Shown here one piece after another: positions 51,383-60,294 of a stretch of DNA of 64,000 bases. The stretch's first letter is position 1; each line of letters begins with the position of its first letter. The DNA is from Paenibacillus polymyxa (lineage in GTDB: Bacteria > Bacillota > Bacilli > Paenibacillales > Paenibacillaceae). A model generated the notes under the pieces. It saw nothing but the letters and a program-made list of their open reading frames with translations, ran no database searches and had not been told where the DNA came from. The translations under genes were made by a program, and so were the position numbers. The stretch is from NCBI RefSeq assembly GCF_018614975.1, contig NZ_JAGGNR010000026.1:62001-126000 (forward strand). The letters run 5' to 3'.

Positions 51383-53398
51383 ATGCAAGCGATACATCAA
51401 CCTCTACACAGACAGAAACAAGCAGAACAACGCTCATCCCAAACACCCGGCCCCAATCGGGGTAAGAAGCCTGATTTTCGAGCCATGATACAGAATAAAG
51501 AGATGCAATCAGCATTGGGCAGCGGGCTATTGATGCTGATTGCCTGGGGAACTGCACCGTATTTGGCTACCTTATCCATCATGCTCTACATTGTGGCGTA
51601 TGCCGTTGGCGGTTGGACCAAAGCGAAGGAAGGTATCGAGACACTGGTCAAGGACCGTGATCTGGATGTAAACCTGCTGATGATTGCCGCATCCCTTGGG
51701 GCAGCAGCCATCGGTTACTGGAATGAAGGCGCGATGCTGATCTTTATTTTTGCACTCAGTGGTGCGTTGGAAAGTTATGCGACAGAGCGCAGTCATAAGG
51801 ATATCTCATCGTTGCTCGCGTTGAAGCCGGAGACTGCCCTGCGTATTGAGGATGGACAGATGAACCTCGTGGCTATTGATGATCTGCAGCCGGGTGATCT
51901 GCTGTTGGTCAAACCGGGAGAACTCATCCCAGCAGATGGTGTCGTGTACCGGGGGAGTTCTTTTATCAATCAGTCATCCATCACCGGAGAATCCCTGCCT
52001 GTGGACAAAGTTGTAGGGGATGAAGTCTATGCAGGTACGGTAAACGGGGAGGGTGCCTTATACGTAGAGGTTACCAAATCGGCTGAAGGGTCACTGTTCG
52101 GCAAAATCATTAAAATGGTGGAAGAAGCGCAGGCAGAAGTGCCGGATTCCCAGCGTTTTATGGAGCGGTTCGAAGGAATATACGCTCGCATTGTTGTAGG
52201 GGTGACTTTACTTGTGATTGCAGGAACTCCACTGCTGCTTGGCTGGACATGGAATGAGGCATTTTATAAAGCGATGGTATTTCTGGTTGTTGCTTCGCCT
52301 TGTGCATTGGTGTCTTCCATCATGCCTGTTATGTTGTCCGCGATGTCCAGTAGCGCCCGCCGTGGCATTCTCTTCAAGGGAGGTGCCCATATGGAGAATA
52401 TGGCTCGCACGCGGGTCGTGGCTTTTGACAAAACAGGTACATTGACTATGGGCACCCCGCAAGTCACCGATATTATTACGGCTGAACATATAGATCGTGC
52501 CCAGCTGTTAGCTGCGGTAGCGGCAATTGAGAACATCTCTATGCACCCCTTGGCTCGTGCCATCGTAGATCAGGCGAACAAGGAGAACATTACACTTCAG
52601 GAAGCGGAGCACGTACAGGCTCTAACAGGTTGGGGTATCGAAGGAACTATAAAAGGTGTGGTCTGGAGCATTGGCAAAACAAACGTAATGGAATCGATGC
52701 AGTCAGAGGAGATGAAAGACAGCAACGTTGGTGATCCAGATGAACATGGTGTTAACCATGTGAAGGTATATTCTGAGTGGGGCGATGTATGCTCCCGTCT
52801 TGAGGGGGAGGGGAAAACCATATCCGTTGTTATGACTGATGGTGAATTAGTCGGTCTGATCGCGATGCGGGACACGGTACGGCCACAGGCAGCAGCTGCA
52901 GTGAGAAAGCTTGAAGCGATGGGTGTGAAAGTTGCCATGTTAACAGGAGATCGAGCCAGATCAGCTTCTGTAATTGCCCGTGAAACAGGAGTAAGCATGG
53001 TCTATGCAGATTTGCTGCCTGAAGATAAAGTGAAGCAGGTTCAAGCGCTCCGCAAACAGTATGGTCCTGTGTTAATGGTAGGGGATGGTGTCAATGATGC
53101 ACCGGCACTTGCAGCAGCTACTGTGGGTATGGGGATGGGATTATCGGGTAGCGGGACTGCACTGGAAGTCGCTGATGCGGTACTGATGAATGACAATATT
53201 GAAGAGATCGCTTGGGTGATTGGGCAGGCTCGTCGAGCTCAGCGTACGGTGAAGCAGAATATGTGTTTTGCCATCACCGTTATTCTGGCCTTAATTGCGG
53301 GTAACTTCCTCCAGGATGTCGCATTGCCTTTGGGTGTGGTAGGTCATGAAGGCAGTACAATACTGGTTATTCTGAATGGACTTAGGCTGCTACGGTAA
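51383..53398 (+). CDS. pfeT: P1B-4-type heavy metal ATPase (PfeT/CoaT-like iron/cobalt exporter)
   Basis: A 671-residue P-type ATPase. Domain order: short N-terminus without a heavy-metal-associated domain, membrane helices, actuator domain with SSITGESLPVDK, transport motif SPC (VVASPCALVSS) instead of CPC, phosphorylation site DKTGTLTMG, nucleotide domain with HPLARAI, hinge GDGVNDAPAL, and the C-terminal HEGST motif. SPC together with HEGST defines subgroup P1B-4 (Fe2+/Co2+ efflux). ATG 51383 follows GAAAGGA. The upstream Fur-like box supports an iron role; cobalt or zinc remain possible. Confidence 0.9.
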   Translation: MQAIHQPLHRQKQAEQRSSQTPGPNRGKKPDFRAMIQNKEMQSALGSGLLMLIAWGTAPYLATLSIMLYIVAYAVGGWTKAKEGIETLVKDRDLDVNLLMIAASLGAAAIGYWNEGAMLIFIFALSGALESYATERSHKDISSLLALKPETALRIEDGQMNLVAIDDLQPGDLLLVKPGELIPADGVVYRGSSFINQSSITGESLPVDKVVGDEVYAGTVNGEGALYVEVTKSAEGSLFGKIIKMVEEAQAEVPDSQRFMERFEGIYARIVVGVTLLVIAGTPLLLGWTWNEAFYKAMVFLVVASPCALVSSIMPVMLSAMSSSARRGILFKGGAHMENMARTRVVAFDKTGTLTMGTPQVTDIITAEHIDRAQLLAAVAAIENISMHPLARAIVDQANKENITLQEAEHVQALTGWGIEGTIKGVVWSIGKTNVMESMQSEEMKDSNVGDPDEHGVNHVKVYSEWGDVCSRLEGEGKTISVVMTDGELVGLIAMRDTVRPQAAAAVRKLEAMGVKVAMLTGDRARSASVIARETGVSMVYADLLPEDKVKQVQALRKQYGPVLMVGDGVNDAPALAAATVGMGMGLSGSGTALEVADAVLMNDNIEEIAWVIGQARRAQRTVKQNMCFAITVILALIAGNFLQDVALPLGVVGHEGSTILVILNGLRLLR

Positions 53399-53531
53399 TC
53401 AGATTTGGAGATGAAAATGGCTAATTGGTTTCGCTGGTAGTATGCGGCTGGTTGAACAGATTACGTTTGAACCTTGGGTCAGCGGGTAATGATTGGAAGA
53501 GACGATTCGAGGATAAAGGGAGCTGTGAAAT

Positions 53532-54341
53532 ATGGGACGTTATGTACAAGTGGAACCAAATGTAAAAGTATATGTTGAAGATATTGGCGAAGGCACCCCG
53601 GTTGTCTTTTTGCACGGCTGGCCTGTTAATTATAAAATGTTTGAATACCAATTGAACGTACTTCCGAACCATGGCATTCGTGCCATCGCGATAGATTTTA
53701 GAGGATATGGCTTATCGGATAAACCTTCCACAGGATATGATTATGATCGCATGGCAGATGATGTTCGTGCCGTTATTGATGAGCTGGAGTTGAAAGATGC
53801 GGTACTCGCAGGGTTCTCCATGGGTGGAGCGATCGCAGTACATTATATGGCTCGCCATAAGGGACATGGTGTCTCCAAGCTGGCCTTGTTATCTGCTGCA
53901 GCCCCTGTGTTCACACAGCGCGAAGGTTATCCATATGGATTGACCCCAGAGCAGCTGAACGAGCAGATCATTGAGCCCATCTTTGCAGATCGTCCGAAGT
54001 TGCTGGAGACATTTGGCGGCATGTTCTTCGCGAAGAAACACAGCCAGCCGTTCATGGATTGGTTCCACGCCCTCGGCATGGAAGCTTCATCTTATGGTAC
54101 CATTCGCAGTGCAATTGCGTTGCGGGATGAGGACTTGCGAGGTGACCTGAGTTCGATTCAGGTGCCGACAGCCATTTTGCACGGGAAAAAAGATGAGATC
54201 TGTCCGTTTGAATTCGCCGAGCAGATGCACCAAGGCATCGCCTCGTCTCAACTGATTGCTTTTGAAGAGAGCGGTCATGGTGCATTCTATGATGAATTGG
54301 AAAAATTCAATTCCGAACTGATTCGTTTCATCCAATCCTGA
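53532..54341 (+). CDS. Alpha/beta hydrolase (non-haem haloperoxidase-like)
   Basis: A 269-residue alpha/beta-fold hydrolase. The oxyanion segment VFLHGWPVNYKMFEYQ, nucleophile elbow GFSMGGA (Ser), acid in HGKKDEICPF (Asp) and His in ESGHGAFYDE make a full catalytic triad. The pattern is that of esterases and cofactor-free haloperoxidases; natural substrate unknown. AAAGGGAG precedes the ATG. It is monocistronic between the metal ATPase and the convergent ZIP gene. Confidence 0.9.
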   Translation: MGRYVQVEPNVKVYVEDIGEGTPVVFLHGWPVNYKMFEYQLNVLPNHGIRAIAIDFRGYGLSDKPSTGYDYDRMADDVRAVIDELELKDAVLAGFSMGGAIAVHYMARHKGHGVSKLALLSAAAPVFTQREGYPYGLTPEQLNEQIIEPIFADRPKLLETFGGMFFAKKHSQPFMDWFHALGMEASSYGTIRSAIALRDEDLRGDLSSIQVPTAILHGKKDEICPFEFAEQMHQGIASSQLIAFEESGHGAFYDELEKFNSELIRFIQS

Positions 54342-54411
54342 TCAGGAGAGGGCGCAATACCTCTGACAGACGATCCCAGTAATTTCATGGAATCTTCATT
54401 TGTGGCTAAAC

Positions 54412-54455
54412 AAAGAACCCGGTCGACAGTTTTGGACTGTTCGCTCGGGTTCTTT
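54412..54455. terminator. Bidirectional terminator between hydrolase and ZIP genes
   Basis: AAAGAACCCG (54412-54421) pairs with CGGGTTCTTT (54446-54455), with an inner ACAGT/ACTGT stem. It lies between convergent genes with A/T runs on both sides. Confidence 0.85.
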
Positions 54456-54464
54456 AGTCTTCAA

Positions 54465-55196
54465 TTAAAACAGTTCGGTCAGACCAATCATCGTGATTAG
54501 TCCGAGCAAAAAGGACATCGTCGCTACACGTGCATTGCCGTCGCCGTGACTCTCGGGAATAAGTTCCTTATAAACGATGAACATCATCGCACCGGCTGCA
54601 AAGGCCAGACCATAAGGCACAAGACCAGCTACAAGACTGCTCAAGGTGTAACCAATCATAGCTGTAATAATCTCTACTGCTCCAGTCAGGGTGGCTATAC
54701 CCAGCGCTTTGAAGCGGCCAATGTTCTGGTTCACAAGAAAGAGGGCCACCAGGAATCCTTCTGGCGCATTCTGCAATCCGATGGAAAAGGCAATGAGATT
54801 GCCGAGGTTCTCATCCGAGCTTGCATAGCTGACGCCAACAGATAACCCTTCCGGCAAGTTATGCATGGTGATGGCTGCAATAATCATGAAAGCTTTGGCT
54901 TCAATTTTAAAAGGCATTTTCTCTGGATTCTCCAGATCGACGTGTGGGATCTTCATTTCCAGCACCAGTAGCACCAGGCTACCAAGCATAATACCAAATG
55001 CGAGTACAAAAAGGTTCGATTGGCCAAGCGCTTCCGGAATGAGATTATACACCGAGGCTGAGGTCATAATACCTGCGGCGTATGCCAGCAATATATCACG
55101 CAGACGGTGCGATATTTTACGCATAAATAGAATCGGTACGGCCCCTAGGCCGGTAGACATGGCTGATATAAAACTGCCAATGAGTGCATCGTTCAT
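54465..55196 (-). CDS. ZIP family metal transporter
   Basis: A 243-residue, eight-span metal importer of the ZIP/GufA group. The TM4 metal motif is HNLPEGLSVGVSY, and TM5 has QNAPEGFLVALFL. The His-rich loop is short. I place the start at ATG 55196 with AGGAGGG upstream; the frame could extend to 55253 but without a binding site. Zn2+, Fe2+ or Mn2+ are possible substrates. A PerR-like box lies 90 bases upstream. Confidence 0.92.
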   Translation of the reverse strand: MNDALIGSFISAMSTGLGAVPILFMRKISHRLRDILLAYAAGIMTSASVYNLIPEALGQSNLFVLAFGIMLGSLVLLVLEMKIPHVDLENPEKMPFKIEAKAFMIIAAITMHNLPEGLSVGVSYASSDENLGNLIAFSIGLQNAPEGFLVALFLVNQNIGRFKALGIATLTGAVEIITAMIGYTLSSLVAGLVPYGLAFAAGAMMFIVYKELIPESHGDGNARVATMSFLLGLITMIGLTELF

Positions 55197-55285
55197 GCTT
55201 CGATTTTCCCTCCTGATGAAGACTTCTTCATAATCGCTGCCGAGCATTGACACCGTACATAAAAGAGATCATAATGAACAACAGA

Positions 55286-55300
55286 TTAGAATGATTATAA
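55286..55300. promoter_or_regulatory. PerR-like box between the ZIP gene and trxB
   Basis: TTAGAATGATTATAA matches the PerR consensus TTATAATNATTATAA at all but one defined position. It lies between the divergent ZIP and trxB genes, 90 and 152 bases from their starts. Confidence 0.55.
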
Positions 55301-55451
55301 ATTAGAATTCCGTTTCTGCATAGGGCCATTGTCATATCATAGGCAGGTCTTGTGGACATGATGTGGGCTTTCGTTCTAGTGTATGCAAAAGCCTAAGCTT
55401 TTGATGCCGGAGGGTCTAACCTTTTTGCAGAACCCGGGGGAGGAACTATAC

Positions 55452-56393
55452 ATGTATAAATCAATTATTATCGGAACAGGCCCTGCAGGGCTGACAGCAG
55501 CAATCTATCTGGCACGTGCCAACATGAACCCACTCGTTATTGAAGGACCACAACCTGGTGGCCAACTTACAACAACGACTGAAGTGGAGAACTTCCCAGG
55601 TTTCCCTGATGGTATTATGGGTCCTGAACTGATGGACAACATGCGTAAACAAGCTGAGCGCTTCGGTGCTGAATTCCGCACAGGCTGGGTGAACAACATC
55701 GACATGAGCGAGCGTCCATTCAAGATTCAAGTTGAAGGTATGGGTGAACTCGTATCGGAAACATTGATCCTGTCCACAGGCGCAACTGCTAAATACCTCG
55801 GTATCCCTGGCGAAGAAACGAATATAGGCCGCGGTGTCAGCACATGTGCAACATGTGATGGATTCTTCTTCCGTAACAAAGAAATCATCGTCATCGGCGG
55901 TGGCGACTCTGCTCTTGAGGAAGCAAGCTTCCTGTCGCGTTTCGGTTCCAAAGTAACGCTGGTACACCGTCGTGAAGAACTGCGTGGTTCCAAAATCATG
56001 CAGGATCGTGCACGCAGCAACGAAAAAGTAGAAATGGCTTTGAATCGTACACCACTCGAAGTGCTTGCTGGCGACAATGGCGTAACTGGACTAAAAGTGT
56101 TGAACAACGAAACAGGTGAAGAAGAAGTGATTCCGGCAAGCGGCGTATTTGTAGCCATTGGTCACACACCAAACACTGGTTTCCTTGGCGGACAGATCAC
56201 TACGGACGAACACGGTTATATCCTGACTACACCAGGTACATCCGAGACAAACATCCCAGGCGTATTCGCATGTGGTGACGTTCAGGATACACGTTACAAA
56301 CAAGCGATTACAGCTGCAGGTAGCGGATGTATGGCTGCTATGGACACAGAGAAATACATCGAAAGCTTGGAGCACAGCGCAGTTGTTCTGTAA
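55452..56393 (+). CDS. trxB: Thioredoxin reductase
   Basis: A 313-residue FAD/NADPH flavoprotein that reduces thioredoxin or glutaredoxin-like partners. FAD-binding GTGPAGLTAAIYLAR at the N-terminus, redox-active CATC (Cys132, Cys135), NADPH-binding GGGDSALEEASFL and C-terminal GVFACGDVQDTRYKQAITAAGSGCMAA are present. GGGGGAGG precedes ATG 55452; the frame extends to 55383, without conservation. It is probably cotranscribed with the redoxin 62 bases downstream. Confidence 0.96.
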   Translation: MYKSIIIGTGPAGLTAAIYLARANMNPLVIEGPQPGGQLTTTTEVENFPGFPDGIMGPELMDNMRKQAERFGAEFRTGWVNNIDMSERPFKIQVEGMGELVSETLILSTGATAKYLGIPGEETNIGRGVSTCATCDGFFFRNKEIIVIGGGDSALEEASFLSRFGSKVTLVHRREELRGSKIMQDRARSNEKVEMALNRTPLEVLAGDNGVTGLKVLNNETGEEEVIPASGVFVAIGHTPNTGFLGGQITTDEHGYILTTPGTSETNIPGVFACGDVQDTRYKQAITAAGSGCMAAMDTEKYIESLEHSAVVL

Positions 56394-56455
56394 TAAAATG
56401 AGCTGATCCTAAACAAACTATAGATTAATATAAATTCATATGAGGTGAATTAAAC

Positions 56456-56686
56456 ATGGAAAACGTAATTGTATATACATCAACGAACTGCCCAAACTGC
56501 AAATCCGTAAAAACATTCCTGGCTGACAAAGGTATCTCTTATGAGGAGCGCAACATCGAAACTAGCGATGAATTTGCACAACAAGTATGGGACATGGGCG
56601 TACGTGCCGTGCCATTGACTGTAATTGGTGAACACCGCATTCTGGGTATGAACAAAACACAATTTGCGAAAGCATTGGACGCTTAA
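56456..56686 (+). CDS. Glutaredoxin/NrdH-like redoxin
   Basis: A 76-residue thioredoxin-fold redoxin with active site CPNC (Cys12, Cys15), the RAVPLTVIG cis-Pro loop and a C-terminal helix. Its size and pairing with a thioredoxin reductase gene suggest an NrdH-like or glutaredoxin-like electron donor reduced by TrxB. A GAGGTG site lies before the ATG. No ribonucleotide reductase gene is nearby. Confidence 0.92.
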   Translation: MENVIVYTSTNCPNCKSVKTFLADKGISYEERNIETSDEFAQQVWDMGVRAVPLTVIGEHRILGMNKTQFAKALDA

Positions 56687-56777
56687 ATCAGGCTGATCAT
56701 CTGGATCATCATGTGTTGAAAGAAATTTTCGAGTCATATGCAGTTCCGGTTTTCGCGAGCCGTTAGGATATAGAAAG

Positions 56778-56805
56778 AACCGTACCCGGAAGGGTACGGT
56801 TTTTT
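56778..56805 (+). terminator. Terminator of trxB-redoxin
   Basis: AACCGTACCC pairs perfectly with GGGTACGGTT around GGAA, followed by TTTT. Confidence 0.9.
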
Positions 56806-56825
56806 GTGCAAACGCAGAATATGAT

Positions 56826-57035
56826 TTAGAAAAAAATACTCATGAAAGTCTGAAATACAACATACACCAGCAATCCTGACAGCATGTACATGAAACCAGC
56901 CTTCTTTTTGCTCTGAAACAATCGGAGTATGCCAAGGCTGAACAGGGGCGCAAGCACAATCAGGAACAGGAGGACGGTGACAAACATTTGCGCCGAGATA
57001 TCTGAAGTATCCACGTAGGTCACGCTTTTTTTCAC
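56826..57035 (-). CDS. Small two-span membrane protein of unknown function
   Basis: A 69-residue protein with two hydrophobic segments (about residues 17-40 and 47-68) separated by a basic loop QSKKKAG. I do not recognise a family. The listed start is a GTG with GGAG immediately beside it, which is poor spacing, so the true start is uncertain. It ends just after the trxB terminator, which may serve both strands. Confidence 0.6.
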   Translation of the reverse strand: MKKSVTYVDTSDISAQMFVTVLLFLIVLAPLFSLGILRLFQSKKKAGFMYMLSGLLVYVVFQTFMSIFF

Positions 57036-57169
57036 TCCGTTTCGTTATCGGATTAACACAGCTGTATTCACACAGCCATGACAAAAATCACATAACCCCA
57101 TTATACATCTGGATTTCTTTAACAAAAAGGGAGGAAATGGGGCAAAATGATGTCAATTTTCATCTGTTA

Positions 57170-58336
57170 TTAGACAGAAACCCTGATTTTTCCTAGAAAC
57201 TGGGAAATTGCAGAGTAAGCGGCACCAACGCGGGTGGAACGGCTGCCCAGAGCTGCCCATTCAATCTGCAAACTGCGGCGGTGATAAGGTAATGTACGTT
57301 CCTCGACAACTTGTTTTAACGCCGTTTCAATCCAGGGACCTGCTTCAGAAAGTGGGCCACCAATGATAATTCGTTCCGGGTTGAAACTGTTAACGATATT
57401 GGTAATGCCAATCCCCAGTTTGCGTCCAATCGTGTTGTATAATTCCTGAACAGTCTCGTGGCCTTGCTCCGCATGATGAATAAGCTCTCGTGTGGTATGA
57501 GCAGGTAATTTTAGCTGATGGTCCGGGTGCTCGTAGGCTTTTTCCGAGGCGTATAACTCCCAGCAACCACGATTGCCACAGGAACAGGGCAGACCTTCCG
57601 CTTCAATGGACATGTGGCCTGTTTCCCCTGCGTAGCCCCATGCGCCTTTGTATAATTCACCATCTACCATGATGCCTGAACCAATCCCCATGCCTGCACT
57701 GATGTAGATCATGTGACGGACACCGATACCTGCCCCAAAATTCAACTCTCCATGAGCACCAGCATTGGCTTCATTATCGATCGTTACAGGCAGTTCAAAT
57801 TCTTCTTCAAGCATCGAGCGCAGAGCTACCTTCTCCCACCCCAGGTTGGGTGCAAACAAGACGGTTCCTACCTCATCGACCATGCCGGGCACGCCGATGC
57901 CAATACCAATGACTCCATGAGGGGAAGGAGGAGCTGCTTCAATGAGCTGTTTTGCTGCCAATTTCAATTGCTCCAGTACAGATGACACATCATGATGTTC
58001 CAAGGTCACTGCGTACTCTGTAATGATGTGTCCTTCCAGATCTGTAAGCACGCCTTTCAGATGGGTCACACTGAGTTCCAGACCGACTGCATAGCCTGAT
58101 GTCCCTCGAAACAGCAGCATGAGTGGTTTACGTCCGCCGCTGGATTCACCAGGGCCGATCTCCTGCACCAAATCATCACTGATCAGATCAGCCACCAGGT
58201 TGGATACCGTTGCTTTGTTCAGCCCCGTAATCTCGGACACTCGCGCGCGAGAAAGAGGGGCATGGCGCCGAATCGTATCCAGAACGATCGACTTGTTTAT
58301 TTTTTTGACCAGCATCTGGTCTCCGGTAATTTTCAT
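57170..58336 (-). CDS. xylR: Xylose repressor XylR (ROK family)
   Basis: A 388-residue ROK repressor. The N-terminal winged helix (about residues 10-70) reads SRARVSEITGLNKATVSNLVADLISDDLVQEIG. The sugar-kinase-like domain has an ROK zinc motif CSCGNRGCWE and the DxGxT-like and GIGVPG motifs. It is divergent from xylA, with the operator in between, the usual arrangement for XylR that releases DNA on binding xylose. AGGAG lies 12 bases before ATG 58336. Confidence 0.95.
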   Translation of the reverse strand: MKITGDQMLVKKINKSIVLDTIRRHAPLSRARVSEITGLNKATVSNLVADLISDDLVQEIGPGESSGGRKPLMLLFRGTSGYAVGLELSVTHLKGVLTDLEGHIITEYAVTLEHHDVSSVLEQLKLAAKQLIEAAPPSPHGVIGIGIGVPGMVDEVGTVLFAPNLGWEKVALRSMLEEEFELPVTIDNEANAGAHGELNFGAGIGVRHMIYISAGMGIGSGIMVDGELYKGAWGYAGETGHMSIEAEGLPCSCGNRGCWELYASEKAYEHPDHQLKLPAHTTRELIHHAEQGHETVQELYNTIGRKLGIGITNIVNSFNPERIIIGGPLSEAGPWIETALKQVVEERTLPYHRRSLQIEWAALGSRSTRVGAAYSAISQFLGKIRVSV

Positions 58337-58413
58337 ATGGCTAAGGCACTCCTATTCTTCTGATAAAAGGGTTCTGACCCACATCCGAAACAAGTTATTC
58401 GACTATTATAGCG

Positions 58414-58507
58414 TAAACAAACATGTAAAAAACAATTTTATTTTACTTTGTTTAACCAATAGACAAAGTATATTCGATGTGATAGGATAACGGTGTAAAC
58501 GATTTCT
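58414..58507 (+). promoter_or_regulatory. xylA promoter with XylR operator and cre site
   Basis: TACTTTGT (58444-58451) and ACAAAGTA (58463-58470) form a perfect inverted repeat; an outer pair TAAACAAA (58414-58421) and TTTGTTTA (58447-58454) resembles known XylR operators. TAGACA (58460-58465) and TAGGAT (58483-58488) are 17 bases apart. TGTAAACGATTTCT (58494-58507) is a cre-like site just past the -10. Confidence 0.7.
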
Positions 58508-58534
58508 TAAAACTATTGAGGAGGCATTTTACAC

Positions 58535-59851
58535 ATGGCCTATTTTGAATCCGTTAATAAAATTGCATTCGAAGGTAAAGATTCCAAGAATCCTTTTGCT
58601 TTTAAACATTATAATCCGGAAGAAGTGGTAGCCGGCAAATCGATGGAAGAACATTTCCGTTTTGGCATGGCTTACTGGCATACATTAACTGCAGGCGGCA
58701 GTGACCCGTTTGGTGCGGAGACAGCTGTTCGTTCGTGGGATAAATACTCAGGTCTTGACCTTGCGAAAGTACGCGTGGAAGCGGCATTTGAATTTTTGGA
58801 AAAAATGAATATCCCGTTCTTCTGTTTCCACGATGTGGACATTGCACCAGAAGGCAACAACCTGCGCGAGTTCTACAGCAACATTGATACAATCGTTGAT
58901 CTGATTGAAGACCATATGAAATCCAGCGGCAAAAAACTGCTCTGGAACACGGCGAACATGTTCTCGAACCCACGCTTCATGTTTGGTGCAGCTTCCACTT
59001 GCAACGCAGATGTGTATGCTCACGCTGCAGCACAGATCAAAAAAGGTCTGGAAGTTGGTAAACGCCTGGGCGCTGAAAACTATGTATTCTGGGGCGGTCG
59101 TGAAGGTTACGACACATTGCTGAACACAGATATGCAACTGGAGCAAGACAACATTGCTCGTATGTTCCACATGGCTGTAGACTACGCGAAGGAAATTGGC
59201 TTTGATGCACAATTCCTGATCGAGCCTAAACCAAAAGAGCCAACGAAACACCAATATGATTATGATGCAGCAACTTCCATTGCTTTCTTGCAAAAATACG
59301 GTTTGGACAAACACTTCAAACTCAACCTGGAAGCGAACCATGCTACACTGGCTGGTCATACATTCGATCACGAAATCCGCGTTGCTCGTACAAACGGCAT
59401 GCTCGGTTCCCTCGATGCGAACCAAGGCGATATGTTGATCGGTTGGGATACGGACGAGTTCCCTGTTGATATGTACGACGCTACGTTGACAATGTATGAA
59501 GTATTGAAAAACGGCGGTATCGGACGTGGTGGTGTGAACTTTGACGCGAAAGTACGTCGTGGTTCCTTTGAAGCTGACGATCTGTTCCTGGCACACATCG
59601 CAGGTATGGACACGTATGCGAAAGGTCTGAAAGTAGCAGCGAAATTGATCGAAGATCGCGTATTCGATGACTTCATCGAAAAACGTTACAGCAGCTTCAG
59701 CGAAGGTATTGGTGCAGAGGTGGTTGCAGGTAAAGCAACACTGGCTTCCCTTGCTGAGTACGCGCTCAACAATGAAAACCCACGCAAAAACCAATCCGGA
59801 CGTCAGGAATTGCTGAGAGCACAACTCAACCAGTACATCTTGGCTGACTAA
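58535..59851 (+). CDS. xylA: Xylose isomerase
   Basis: A 438-residue class II xylose isomerase converting D-xylose to D-xylulose with two divalent metals. The opening YFESVNKIAFEGKDSKNPFAFKHYNPEE is family-typical. The catalytic His is in FCFHDVDIAPEG, metal ligands in WGGREGYDTLLNTD, NLEANHATLAGHTFDHE and LGSLDANQGD. GGAGG precedes the ATG. It is separated from xylB by a terminator and a structured 440-base gap. Confidence 0.97.
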   Translation: MAYFESVNKIAFEGKDSKNPFAFKHYNPEEVVAGKSMEEHFRFGMAYWHTLTAGGSDPFGAETAVRSWDKYSGLDLAKVRVEAAFEFLEKMNIPFFCFHDVDIAPEGNNLREFYSNIDTIVDLIEDHMKSSGKKLLWNTANMFSNPRFMFGAASTCNADVYAHAAAQIKKGLEVGKRLGAENYVFWGGREGYDTLLNTDMQLEQDNIARMFHMAVDYAKEIGFDAQFLIEPKPKEPTKHQYDYDAATSIAFLQKYGLDKHFKLNLEANHATLAGHTFDHEIRVARTNGMLGSLDANQGDMLIGWDTDEFPVDMYDATLTMYEVLKNGGIGRGGVNFDAKVRRGSFEADDLFLAHIAGMDTYAKGLKVAAKLIEDRVFDDFIEKRYSSFSEGIGAEVVAGKATLASLAEYALNNENPRKNQSGRQELLRAQLNQYILAD

Positions 59852-59906
59852 TAGCGGATTAAGTTTAGCTTGTACCATGGAACGCCTGAACAAGCATGAC
59901 ATTCGG

Positions 59907-59948
59907 ACCGTCCCCGACTTTCCCTTGGGAAGACGGGGACGGTTTTTT
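59907..59948 (+). terminator. Terminator after xylA
   Basis: ACCGTCCCCG (59907-59916) pairs with CGGGGACGGT (59934-59943), with an inner TTCCC/GGGAA stem, followed by TTTTT. Confidence 0.9.
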
Positions 59949-60110
59949 GATACCTGAGCCGATCATGCACAAGTGACCACATGAGCATCAAGGTTTCATT
60001 TATAACCAATGACGAATCAAGGTCATTGGATCAATCTTTCTACTATAAGAACGAGTACGTTTTACTCGTTTCATATCCATGTGTGTCCAGGATCATGCAT
60101 GCAGAACGAA

Positions 60111-60226
60111 GTGAGCAGAAAGGACCCGAGGAAGCGGAGCGTGCGCATTTATCCCCGGATTTCTCCCTTTTCAAAGGGATTAAAGGAAATCTGGGGGTAA
60201 CGGCGATCCAAGGGTTTTCTGATCAC
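60111..60226 (+). ncRNA. Structured intergenic element before xylB
   Basis: A long closing stem (GTGA-g-CAGAAA, 60111-60121, with TTTCTG-a-TCAC, 60216-60226; plus CCC/GGG inside) encloses a strong hairpin where CCCCGGATTTC (60153-60163) pairs with GAAATCTGGGG (60187-60197), with TCCCTTT/AAAGGGA at its tip. The organisation suggests a folded RNA or a dispersed Paenibacillus-type intergenic repeat rather than a gene. It lies 70 bases before xylB. The flanking parts of this gap show no supportable gene. Confidence 0.5.
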
Positions 60227-60294
60227 GGAGTGACTTTCATGCTTACTTGGATCTTTCGTGGATATAACCTGTGATAAACGAGAGGAGTTAACCT

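Noticed and set aside
51289..51465. Possible small ORF overlapping the start of the P1B-4 ATPase gene
   Set aside because: It has an AGGGG-like site but its frame runs into the ATPase coding sequence, and the translation shows no family. A leader peptide role cannot be excluded, but I cannot support it.
58748..59902. 384-codon open frame on the minus strand inside xylA
   Set aside because: It is fully antisense to an intact xylA with all catalytic motifs. Its translation is rich in Cys, Phe and Val without a family signature, and it has no ribosome binding site context.
59981..60274. 97-codon frame between xylA and xylB
   Set aside because: It overlaps the folded intergenic element, and no family or binding site supports it.
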